A DNA stretch of 6,326 bases from an uncultured Clostridia bacterium (GCA_946610655.1 CAMOCH010000050.1:1-6326), one strand, 5' to 3'; shown: positions 1 through 5,762, numbered from the stretch's first letter. Program-made: numbers and translations. The notes: generated by a model not told the origin, from the sequence alone.

Positions 1-40
1 CAGTTATCCTTTTATCTAAATTAATTTTCATTTTTCTCCA

Positions 41-74
41 AAAATAAAGGCCCTCTGAAAATTTTCAAAAGGCC
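41..74 (-). terminator. Intrinsic terminator of the secDF unit
   Basis: Ten bases after the secF TAA stop, bases 74-49 on the minus strand fold into one hairpin. GGCC pairs with GGCC, then T-G, T-A, T-G, T-A, G-C and A-T pairs run up to a four-base loop. The two T-G pairs are wobble pairs only on the minus strand, so the hairpin is designed for the secF transcript. The T-rich tract TTTATTTT (48-41) follows. Confidence 0.9.
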
Positions 75-84
75 AATTAAATTT

Positions 85-1050
85 TTATTTTGTTTTCTTT
101 GTTTTTGCAGGTTTAACGTTTGTGCTAAGTTTATCTTTCTGTCTTTGAGATTGAATTTCACTAAGCGCTGCATAAATTGCTGGACTAATTCCAAAGAATG
201 TGTAAGCAGCAGCAACTGTTGAAAGGAACATACTTAGTCCTGCAAATCTTATATGATTAATAGGAACAAGTGCTAACACAATAGATACAACCACAATAGC
301 TGCAGCCATAAATATTATTGCTTTGTTCTTTTTGGTTGCTGTTATCATCAAATCTGCATGAGAATAATCTTGATATTGCTTGCTCTTTTTATCTTCTCTA
401 ACTTGTTCAAGCATATAAACATATGCAAATATTCCAATTACAGTAAGAGCTATAATTGAAACAATGCCAATCATAGAAAGTTGTGCTCTTGTTAAGAAAA
501 TTAATGCAAGAGACATGATAATGTTATGCATAATTGCAAACAAAAGTGATGTTCCACCAACTATGCCGTATCTAAACAAACCAATGAAGAATGCTATAAC
601 GATTATTGCAAGGATTGCAAGTCCAACAAATAACATTGTTTTGTTTGAAAAATATGAATCTATTTTTTGAACGTCAGAAATGCGAGCAGCATCAATATCT
701 AGTTCTGTTGCAATTTCTGTTTTGATTGATTCAATATCTTTCAAATTTTGTTTTGTCATTCTAATAACAAGATATGTGTCGGTTAATTTGTCTTCAACAA
801 AATATGAATCAACATATGCACCATGTTTAGACAAAATTGGTTTAACTTTCTTTAAATATGCATTAACATTTTCTCTTCCATCAACCATAACATGGTCTGC
901 ATTTTCATATGAAGTTTGAATGGCAATTTGACTTCCCCCACCAATTTCAATTGATGAGTGAACTCCCAAAACTCCAGTGATTATTGATGCAATAACAATA
1001 ATAACAAGAGAAATAACTGCAAATATTTTAAGTGGATATTTCTTATTCAT
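85..1050 (-). CDS. secF: Divergent protein-export membrane protein SecF
   Basis: SecF pairs with SecD in the membrane to support Sec-dependent export. The 321-residue product has the SecF plan. TM1 spans about 9-30, and an extracytoplasmic domain spans about 31-135 with IEIGGGSQ (34-41) at the place of the IDFTGG signature. Five more helices follow at about 138-158, 162-186, 191-213, 243-262 and 268-293. FRYGIVGGTSLLFAIMHNIIMSLALIFLT matches the TM3 region, where the usual HD pair reads HN (His175-Asn176). In TM4 the family's NDTIVVFDRIREN reads FAYVYMLEQVRED, so the conserved Asp aligns with Ala209. The C-terminal tail (301-321) is short and lysine-rich. AGAGGAG lies 7 bases before the ATG, and the start overlaps the secD stop by 8 bp, which implies translational coupling. 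A strong terminator follows. It is clearly SecF-like but lacks the residues thought to carry ion coupling. Confidence 0.87.
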   Translation of the reverse strand: MNKKYPLKIFAVISLVIIVIASIITGVLGVHSSIEIGGGSQIAIQTSYENADHVMVDGRENVNAYLKKVKPILSKHGAYVDSYFVEDKLTDTYLVIRMTKQNLKDIESIKTEIATELDIDAARISDVQKIDSYFSNKTMLFVGLAILAIIVIAFFIGLFRYGIVGGTSLLFAIMHNIIMSLALIFLTRAQLSMIGIVSIIALTVIGIFAYVYMLEQVREDKKSKQYQDYSHADLMITATKKNKAIIFMAAAIVVVSIVLALVPINHIRFAGLSMFLSTVAAAYTFFGISPAIYAALSEIQSQRQKDKLSTNVKPAKTKKTK

Positions 1051-2353
1051 TTATGTTCTCCTCTTGTTTTAAACCAAATGGTTTGCCCTGGTTTTTATTT
1101 GTTTTGTTATAGAGGTTAACAAACAAAGGAAGAAGGACAATATTTGTGAGTGCATTTAAAAATCCAAATATAACTAATATCAAGCTTGCAGAAGCAACTT
1201 CACCTTTGATTAAAAGTGCAAATACAGCAAACATGGCAACAACAATAATGCTAGAAATTATTTGTGCAGGTCTGGCCTTTTTTGTTCCTGCTTCAATACT
1301 TGCATCAATGGTTTTACCTTGTTTGTATTCATTATTGATGCGTTCCATATAAGAAATTGCACCAGTAAATACTAAGGAAATACCCAAAATGATTGCAATA
1401 AGCGATGTAATATTAATTTCAATAATGCTAACACCAGCAAAAATCCAGCAAGCAATGATTGCGTTTAAAAGCATTAATGGAAGCATAAGAACTGCAACAA
1501 TTCTATACTTAATTGCAAGGAAGATAAATCCTGCAACAAGAGCTGCAATAATAAGTGCAATCAAAATATAGAATAGAACACTAACGCCCTCTTTTGTTCC
1601 AAGTGAATATGTGCTTGTCATTGTGTTGATAACAACTGTATCACTGTTAAGGGTTATTGAAAGTGAACCATACATTGCTTTATAGTAAAAATCTTTTGCT
1701 GAGTCATAACTTGAAACAGAAAGTTGAATTTGAGAATAGTCTGTTGTGCTTGAAGGAACACTAAAGCTTGTTTGCATGTTTTTGCCCATATAAACATAAA
1801 TTGTTGTGCTTGAGCTTGCTGTGCAAATGCTTTTATATTGTTCTGTTCCGGCATCGTTTAAAACAATAGACAAATATGTTGAACCTTGATAGTCAACAAC
1901 TTTAACCTCTTTAATATGATCTTTTGCAGTTACAGCTTTATAGTCTGAACTTGAAGAAGAACGAAATTCAAGTGCTCCAGAGGCAACACTTGTAAGGTCT
2001 GAGTAAGCACTAGAAAAACTATTGGTTACTGATTTTGGATAACCAATTTCAACTCTAATTTTGTCTCCATCAATACTATATACACTGCTAGATTCATATC
2101 CTTGTTCTTGCAATGTTTTTTTAATGATGCCCATGCTATTAGTTATGTCAGCTTTGCTGGCATCACCGGTTATATCATATTCTGCATACATTCCACCATA
2201 CACATCTGATGAGATACCAATTGCGCCCCACACTCCTGTGTAAGTTGTTGTTCCAAATTGCATTGGAATAAATGTGAAAATTGAAACAATAATGATAACC
2301 AATGATAATAATGAAATAATAAGTAATGGACTTTTAGCTTTTTTTGTTTTCAT
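1043..2353 (-). CDS. secD: Divergent protein-export membrane protein SecD
   Basis: SecD with SecF forms the ion-gradient-driven partner of the SecYEG channel that helps pull secreted proteins out of the membrane. The 436-residue product has the right topology. One N-terminal helix spans about 9-30, an extracytoplasmic domain spans about 31-255, and five C-terminal helices start near 258, 283, 312, 363 and 388. Recognisable remnants include SSDVYGG (48-54) in place of the GLDLxGG signature. ILGISLVFTGAISYMERI precedes EYKQGKTIDASIEAGTKKA, matching the TM4 plus loop region of SecD (FERI...G.s...Ai..G...A). By eye, the conserved Asp of the VDAN motif aligns with Thr330. The exported domain is unusually rich in Ser, Thr and Tyr (for example FRSSSSSDY) and matches the P1 domain only weakly. 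The start follows AAGGA by 7 bases. It overlaps secF by 8 bp (ATGAATAA). Identity rests on topology, the TM4-loop match and gene order; an ion-coupled role is uncertain. Confidence 0.85.
   Translation of the reverse strand: MKTKKAKSPLLIISLLSLVIIIVSIFTFIPMQFGTTTYTGVWGAIGISSDVYGGMYAEYDITGDASKADITNSMGIIKKTLQEQGYESSSVYSIDGDKIRVEIGYPKSVTNSFSSAYSDLTSVASGALEFRSSSSSDYKAVTAKDHIKEVKVVDYQGSTYLSIVLNDAGTEQYKSICTASSSTTIYVYMGKNMQTSFSVPSSTTDYSQIQLSVSSYDSAKDFYYKAMYGSLSITLNSDTVVINTMTSTYSLGTKEGVSVLFYILIALIIAALVAGFIFLAIKYRIVAVLMLPLMLLNAIIACWIFAGVSIIEINITSLIAIILGISLVFTGAISYMERINNEYKQGKTIDASIEAGTKKARPAQIISSIIVVAMFAVFALLIKGEVASASLILVIFGFLNALTNIVLLPLFVNLYNKTNKNQGKPFGLKQEENINE
1058..1064 (-). promoter_or_regulatory. 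Ribosome binding site of secF, inside secD
   Basis: AGAGGAG on the minus strand sits 7 bases before the secF ATG (1050) and within the last codons of secD. Together with the 8-bp ATGAATAA overlap it indicates coupled, roughly equimolar translation of the two partners. Confidence 0.8.
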
Positions 2354-2360
2354 TTTGTTT

Positions 2361-2365
2361 TCCTT
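2361..2365 (-). promoter_or_regulatory. Ribosome binding site of secD
   Basis: AAGGA on the minus strand lies 7 bases before the ATG at 2353. It fixes the secD start. The upstream in-frame TTG at 2413 is the first codon of the -35 hexamer and is not transcribed from this promoter. Confidence 0.8.
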
Positions 2366-2383
2366 AAAGTTTTTTACTTTGCA

Positions 2384-2431
2384 ATTATACAATACAAATT
2401 GTAGTTTGGTCAATCCTTTTTTTTAATTTTT
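2384..2431 (-). promoter_or_regulatory. Strong sigma-A promoter of secDF with an A-rich upstream element
   Basis: On the minus strand TTGACC (2413-2408, 5/6 to consensus) and a perfect TATAAT (2389-2384) are separated by 18 bases. Directly upstream of the -35 box, bases 2431-2414 read as two A-runs (AAAAAATTAAAAAAAA), resembling an UP element contacted by the RNA polymerase alpha subunits. Transcription should start near 2377, giving a leader of about 24 bases that ends in the secD ribosome site. It is the best promoter in the window. Confidence 0.82.
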
Positions 2432-2456
2432 TCGCTATAAATGCCTATTTATACGA
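2432..2456. repeat. Imperfect inverted repeat upstream of the secD promoter
   Basis: Plus-strand arms TCGCTATAAAT and ATTTATACGA are complementary except for one extra base and flank a GCCT centre. It lies between the upstream gene's terminator and the secD promoter, about 19 bp upstream of the -35 box. It has no following T-run in either direction that would make it a good terminator. It could be an operator or a chance AT-rich palindrome. Confidence 0.4.
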
Positions 2457-2460
2457 TAAA

Positions 2461-2486
2461 AACGAAAAAAGTAACCCAAAGGTTAC
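2461..2486 (-). terminator. Intrinsic terminator of the TIGR04086-type gene
   Basis: One base after the TAG stop, minus-strand GTAACC and GGTTAC form a 6-bp perfect stem with a TTTG loop (2486-2471). Six T residues follow directly (2470-2465), then CGTT. This cleanly isolates the gene from secDF. Confidence 0.88.
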
Positions 2487-2487
2487 T

Positions 2488-2883
2488 CTATTTTTTTGCA
2501 TTAACTCTAATTATACCAGTTATTGCACCAACAATCATTGAAAAGATAAAATCTAAAATTAATGAAAAATTGAATACAAATTCGTGCGCAAGTGCGCTAA
2601 AAATTATAAATGATAATAATGTGTAAGCTGCAGCAAAAATTAATCCTTTAATAAGCCCCTTTTCTCTGCTTTTTGTGAAGATGATGGTTCCTACCAAAAT
2701 ACTGATGGCTTTTATTATCATGTTTACTGGAACAATAACCCCATCATCAAGTTTTGCAACTTTAATCACTATTGCAAACACAATAATACACGCAAACGTT
2801 ATAATTAGCGAAATTATAAGAGCTTTAATAAACTGAAATATACTATTTGTATTTTTTGTTTTAATAGTTTCAACATTACTCAT
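2488..2883 (-). CDS. TIGR04086-type four-helix membrane protein, function unknown
   Basis: This 131-residue hydrophobic protein has four predicted membrane helices at about 16-42, 48-69, 76-98 and 104-126, with short charged ends. The segment KGLIKGLIFAAAYTLLSF and the glycine-rich end VGAITGIIRVNAKK fit the TIGR04086 family as I remember it. That is a clostridial family of about 120 residues commonly found beside yajC and secDF, and its position here agrees. Its job is unknown; proximity to Sec genes is only a hint. The start is ATG at 2881-2883, with AAAGAGG 8 bases upstream. The reading frame is open for 61 more codons to 3066, but that extension is lysine-rich, runs through the yajC terminator and overlaps yajC in another frame, so it is not part of the gene. 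Terminators on both sides suggest a single-gene transcript. No signal peptide or catalytic motif is visible. Confidence 0.82.
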   Translation of the reverse strand: MSNVETIKTKNTNSIFQFIKALIISLIITFACIIVFAIVIKVAKLDDGVIVPVNMIIKAISILVGTIIFTKSREKGLIKGLIFAAAYTLLSFIIFSALAHEFVFNFSLILDFIFSMIVGAITGIIRVNAKK

Positions 2884-2891
2884 TGCACAAA

Positions 2892-2898
2892 CCTCTTT
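2892..2898 (-). promoter_or_regulatory. Ribosome binding site of the TIGR04086-type gene
   Basis: AAAGAGG on the minus strand lies 8 bases upstream of the ATG at 2883. It decides the start at residue Met of MSNVETIK, because the longer in-frame extension to 3066 would cross the yajC terminator and the 3' end of yajC. Confidence 0.75.
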
Positions 2899-2905
2899 AA
2901 TAAAA

Positions 2906-2934
2906 TTTATGCAAGTAAGTTTTGTTTTATGCAA
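2906..2934 (-). promoter_or_regulatory. Possible promoter of the TIGR04086-type gene, built on a 9-bp direct repeat
   Basis: On the minus strand TTGCAT (2934-2929) and CATAAA (2911-2906) have a 17-base spacer, each 4/6 to consensus. Both fall in two copies of TTGCATAAA that start 20 bp apart. A promoter is needed here because a strong terminator lies just upstream. The predicted start (about 2899) would leave almost no leader before the ribosome site, which weakens the call; readthrough from yajC is the alternative. Confidence 0.3.
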
Positions 2935-2935
2935 T

Positions 2936-2958
2936 AAAAAAGGTGCAATAATTGCACC
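2936..2958 (-). terminator. Intrinsic terminator of yajC
   Basis: On the minus strand, GGTGCA and TGCACC form a 6-bp perfect stem (extendable to 8) around a short AT loop at 2942-2958. Six T residues (2941-2936) follow directly. It begins 7 bases after the yajC TAG stop. It is a textbook rho-independent terminator and separates yajC from the next gene. Confidence 0.88.
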
Positions 2959-2965
2959 GATTTTA

Positions 2966-3424
2966 CTATTTAGATTTTTTTGCTTTTGTGGCTTTCTTTT
3001 TTGTTTTTGGTTCTTCTTTTGCAGCAGTTGTTTCAACTTTTTCAGCTTCTGCAGCTTTATCTTCAACCTTTTCTTCTACTTTAGCTTCTGCATTTTGAGA
3101 AGCTTCTTTATTTTCTTCTTTTTTTGGTTCAGCAGCTTTTGATTGGTTTACTACTGAATAAATTGAAGCAAAATCAAGTTCCATTGTGGTTTTTGCATTT
3201 TTTGCACCAGTTTCAATAATGATAGTTTTGTAACCATCTTTTTCATTAATTTTTGTTATTCTTCCAATAATACCACCAATTGTTCTAATTGTGTCTCCAA
3301 CACGGATAGAGTCAAGCATATTATTATAATCTTTGCTTCTTTTTCTGTTTGTAATCATAGGTAAAATAAGCATAACTGCCATAAGTCCAATAAGAACGAT
3401 GTAAATCCACCAATTGTTTTGCAT
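2966..3424 (-). CDS. yajC: Sec translocon accessory subunit YajC, with an extended charged C-terminal tail
   Basis: YajC is a small single-span inner-membrane protein that associates with SecDF and the SecYEG channel. The 152-residue product has one membrane helix at about residues 6-24 (WWIYIVLIGLMAVMLILP). The conserved cytosolic YajC core follows: NRKRSKDYNNMLDSIRVGD, then TIGGIIGRITKI (48-59), then IIIETGAKNAKTTMELDFASIYSVV. The core ends near residue 94, where many YajC proteins stop. The remaining ~58 residues are a low-complexity tail rich in Lys, Glu and Ala, ending in an almost purely Lys/Ala/Thr stretch (TKKKATKAKKSK). The start is set by AAGGAG nine bases upstream of ATG. The gene has its own promoter upstream and a strong terminator downstream, so it can be made as a monocistronic message although it sits between tgt and the secDF unit. 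Family assignment is secure; the role of the tail is unknown. Confidence 0.95.
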   Translation of the reverse strand: MQNNWWIYIVLIGLMAVMLILPMITNRKRSKDYNNMLDSIRVGDTIRTIGGIIGRITKINEKDGYKTIIIETGAKNAKTTMELDFASIYSVVNQSKAAEPKKEENKEASQNAEAKVEEKVEDKAAEAEKVETTAAKEEPKTKKKATKAKKSK

Positions 3425-3491
3425 AATAAAATTCTCCTTAAAAATTAATAATCAAAGTTTATCAAAAAAAATTTATGTTTGCAACAAATTT

Positions 3492-3520
3492 ATAATAATT
3501 TTTTCCATAAATAATTGCAA
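3492..3520 (-). promoter_or_regulatory. Probable sigma-A promoter of yajC
   Basis: On the minus strand TTGCAA (3520-3515, 4/6 to the -35 consensus) and TATTAT (3497-3492, 5/6 to the -10 consensus) are separated by exactly 17 bases. Transcription would start near 3485, leaving a leader of about 60 bases before the yajC ATG. It lies in the 125-bp tgt-yajC gap. The region is very AT-rich, so chance matches are possible. Confidence 0.55.
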
Positions 3521-3549
3521 GTGTAAATATTTTTGTTGTTTTTTGTAGA

Positions 3550-4677
3550 TTATTTGTAATTTGTCTTCTTTAAATATTCATCTCTAAATTCTAACAATCT
3601 ATCTTCTCTAATTGCTTTTTTTATTTGTTCCATAAGATTAGTCAAAAACCTAAGGTTGTGAATACTAAGAAGTTGCGCACCCAAAATTTCATCAACGTTA
3701 AACAAATGCCTGATATATGCTCTGGTGAAATTTTTGCAGGCATAACAATCGCACTCATTATCAAGAGGAATAAAGCTTTCTTTATATTCTCCATTTTTGA
3801 TAACAATTTTTCCAGTGCTGGTAAATGCAGTTCCATTTCTTGCTATTCTTGTTGGAAGAACACAGTCAAACATGTCTATTCCACGAATAACCCCTTCAAT
3901 TAAGCAATCTGGGCTGCCAACACCCATCAAATATCTTGCCTTATCTTCTGGATAATGTGGTGCCATCAAATCCATAATTTCATACATACGTTTTTTTGGT
4001 TCACCAACAGAAAGCCCACCAATTGAAAAACCAACATCAGCAACAGATTTAACTTTTTCAAGAGATTCAAGTCTTACATCATCAAAAAAGTTTCCTTGAA
4101 CAATTGGAAATAGCATTTGTTTTGGATTTTTATGATAATCAATGCATCTATCAAGCCAATGATTAGTTCTCTCTAAGGCTTTTCTTGCATATTCATAAGA
4201 AACTCCATAGTCTGAACATTCGTCAAATGCCATGATGATATCTGCGCCTAATTTATTTTGAATATCAATTGATTTTTCTGGCGAAAAAAAGTGTTTTGAG
4301 CCATCAAGATGACTTTTAAATTCAACGCCATCTTCTGTAATTTTATTTAAATCTGCAAGCGAAAAGACTTGAAATCCACCACTATCAGTCAGTATTGGGT
4401 GATTCCAATTCATAAATTTATGAAGTCCACCTGCTTTTGCAACAAGATCTTCGCCTGGGCGCAAATAACAATGATATGTGTTTGCAAGAATAATTTGTGC
4501 ATGAATATCATTTTCTAATTCTCTTGGTTCAACAGCTTTAACTGTTGCTCTTGTTCCAACAGGCATAAAAACTGGTGTTTCAATAACTCCATGAGGAGTT
4601 TTAAGCTCACCAATTCTTGCAAATGTATTTGATGATTTTTGTTTAACCTTAAAATCAAAGTTTGGATTGTGTTTCAT
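3550..4677 (-). CDS. tgt: tRNA-guanine(34) transglycosylase Tgt
   Basis: Tgt swaps guanine 34 of GUN-anticodon tRNAs for the free base preQ1, the step before QueA. The 375-residue protein has the full bacterial family layout. DSGGFQ at 98-103 supplies Asp98. MAFDEC holds Asp152. FPIVQGNF has Gln194, and GGLSVGE spans 220-226. In MFDCVLPTR, Asp271 corresponds to the covalent nucleophile, Asp280 in the Zymomonas enzyme. The zinc ligands are all present: Cys309, Cys311, Cys314 (ECDCYAC) and His340. These matches rest on recalled residue numbers of the Zymomonas enzyme aligned by eye. The start is supported by AAGGGA five bases upstream of ATG and the normal N-terminal length. It follows queA after a 55-bp gap containing a weak hairpin. 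No convincing terminator follows it, so some readthrough into yajC is possible. The enzyme looks fully active. No preQ1-synthesis genes are in view, so preQ1 or queuine supply is unknown. Confidence 0.98.
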   Translation of the reverse strand: MKHNPNFDFKVKQKSSNTFARIGELKTPHGVIETPVFMPVGTRATVKAVEPRELENDIHAQIILANTYHCYLRPGEDLVAKAGGLHKFMNWNHPILTDSGGFQVFSLADLNKITEDGVEFKSHLDGSKHFFSPEKSIDIQNKLGADIIMAFDECSDYGVSYEYARKALERTNHWLDRCIDYHKNPKQMLFPIVQGNFFDDVRLESLEKVKSVADVGFSIGGLSVGEPKKRMYEIMDLMAPHYPEDKARYLMGVGSPDCLIEGVIRGIDMFDCVLPTRIARNGTAFTSTGKIVIKNGEYKESFIPLDNECDCYACKNFTRAYIRHLFNVDEILGAQLLSIHNLRFLTNLMEQIKKAIREDRLLEFRDEYLKKTNYK

Positions 4678-4700
4678 ATAATTCCCTTATTTTTCCTATA

Positions 4701-4728
4701 TTTAAAAGTGCTATGTGTGATATAACAC
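4701..4728 (-). terminator. Weak hairpin between queA and tgt, possible attenuator
   Basis: On the minus strand GTGTTAT and ATAGCAC (4728-4708) pair over 7 bp, with one G-T wobble, around a 7-base loop; TTTTAAA follows. The stem is short and the T-run is only four bases, so it would terminate poorly. It may trim tgt expression relative to queA, or protect the queA mRNA end. Confidence 0.35.
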
Positions 4729-4732
4729 CTGA

Positions 4733-5761
4733 TTATTTAATAAACATACTATCGCCAAAGCTAAAAAATCTATATTTTTCTTTAACAGCAGTGTTATAAA
4801 TATTTAAAGTTTCTTCTCTGCTGCCAACAAATGCTGAAACAAGCATGATAAGTGTGCTTTCTGGCAAGTGAAAATTTGTGATTAAACTATCTACAAATTT
4901 AAATTTGTATCCTGGATAAATAAAAATACTTGTTTCCTTTTCTCCACTATGCAAAATGCCATTATCGTCAGTCATGCTTTCAAGAGTTCTAACACTTGTT
5001 GTTCCAACTGCAATAATGCGTTTGCCTTGTGCTTTTGCATCATTAAGCATTTTCGCTGTTTGTTCATTCACATATATTTTTTCGCTGTGCATAACATGAG
5101 ATTCAACATTTTCAACAGCAACTGGTCTAAATGTTCCAAGGCCAACATCAAGTGTTACTTCTGCAATTTTAATTCCTTTTGCTTTAATTCTATCAAGTAG
5201 CTCAGTTGTAAAATGCAACCCTGCAGTTGGTGCAGCGCTTGAGCCTTCAATTTTGTTATATACAGTTTGATATCTTTCTTTATCTTTCAATTTTTCTTTT
5301 ATGTATGGAGGAAGTGGCATTTCTCCAAGTTTGTCAAGTTGCTCTTCAAGAGTTCCTTCCAAAACATTAAATTTAACAAGTCTGCCACCAATTTCTTCAA
5401 CATCATCAATAATCTCACAATTAAGTTTTTCACTAAAATGCAAAACTGTTCCTTTTGGTGCTTTTCTTGCTGGTTTTAAAAGTGCTTCATATGTGTTAAG
5501 TTTTGTTCTCTTCAAAAGTAACACTTCAATTTTTGCACCAGTTTCTTTATACCCAAAAATTCTTGCAGGAATAACTCTTGTGTTGTTTACAACCAAAACA
5601 TCATTTTCATCAAGATAATCAATAATATCATGAAAAATTTTATGTTCAATTTGCTTTGTTTTTCTATCATAAACCAAAAGCCTAGAGGAATCTCTAGGTT
5701 CAACAGGTGTTTGAGCAATTAGCTCTTGTGGTAAGTCATAATAAAAATCACTAGTTTTCAT
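4733..5761 (-). CDS. queA: S-adenosylmethionine:tRNA ribosyltransferase-isomerase QueA
   Basis: QueA transfers and isomerises the ribosyl part of S-adenosylmethionine onto preQ1 already placed in tRNA, giving epoxyqueuosine at wobble position 34 of GUN-anticodon tRNAs. It is a cytosolic enzyme acting right after Tgt. The protein is 342 residues, the usual family length. Family signatures run in order: DFYYDLPQELIAQTP (5-19), DVLVVNNTRVIPAR (54-67), LPPYI (150-154), GSSAAPTAGLHFT (173-185), VTLDVGLGTFRPV (202-214), GTTSVRTLES (253-262), TNFHLPESTLIMLVSAF (295-311) and YRFFSFGDSMFI (330-341). I chose the ATG at 5759-5761 because AGAAGGA lies 4 bases upstream and MKTSDFYYDLP is the usual N-terminus. 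A start at 5776 would add five residues, overlap ruvB and lack a ribosome site. It sits directly after ruvB and before tgt, matching the common queuosine gene order. Confidence 0.97.
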   Translation of the reverse strand: MKTSDFYYDLPQELIAQTPVEPRDSSRLLVYDRKTKQIEHKIFHDIIDYLDENDVLVVNNTRVIPARIFGYKETGAKIEVLLLKRTKLNTYEALLKPARKAPKGTVLHFSEKLNCEIIDDVEEIGGRLVKFNVLEGTLEEQLDKLGEMPLPPYIKEKLKDKERYQTVYNKIEGSSAAPTAGLHFTTELLDRIKAKGIKIAEVTLDVGLGTFRPVAVENVESHVMHSEKIYVNEQTAKMLNDAKAQGKRIIAVGTTSVRTLESMTDDNGILHSGEKETSIFIYPGYKFKFVDSLITNFHLPESTLIMLVSAFVGSREETLNIYNTAVKEKYRFFSFGDSMFIK

Positions 5762-5762
5762 A

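Noticed and set aside
1..40. An AAAAGGA-like ribosome site on the minus strand at 8-14, hinting at another gene just left of the window
   Set aside because: It is plausible as the leader of a downstream gene, but no coding sequence is visible to confirm it.
85..2353. SecD and SecF as pseudogenes because of missing signature residues
   Set aside because: Both frames are full length with good ribosome sites, a tight 8-bp overlap, a strong promoter and a strong terminator, which argues for active expression.
2354..2413. A 20-codon extension of SecD from a TTG start
   Set aside because: The TTG is the first part of the TTGACC -35 box and the TATAAT lies within the extension. The ATG at 2353 has a proper ribosome site and a typical SecD N-terminus.
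2884..3066. A 61-codon N-terminal extension of the TIGR04086-type protein, very rich in Lys and Gln
   Set aside because: It overlaps yajC in another frame, mirrors its lysine-rich tail, crosses the yajC terminator and has no ribosome site; a good site supports the start at 2883.
2909..3142. A plus-strand frame coding a Phe/Cys/Ser-rich peptide
   Set aside because: It is the antisense of the A/G-rich codons of the YajC charged tail and has no ribosome site or independent support.
5301..5618. A 105-codon plus-strand frame opposite queA
   Set aside because: It lies wholly antisense to a strongly conserved queA, has Ser-rich shadow composition and shows no domain.
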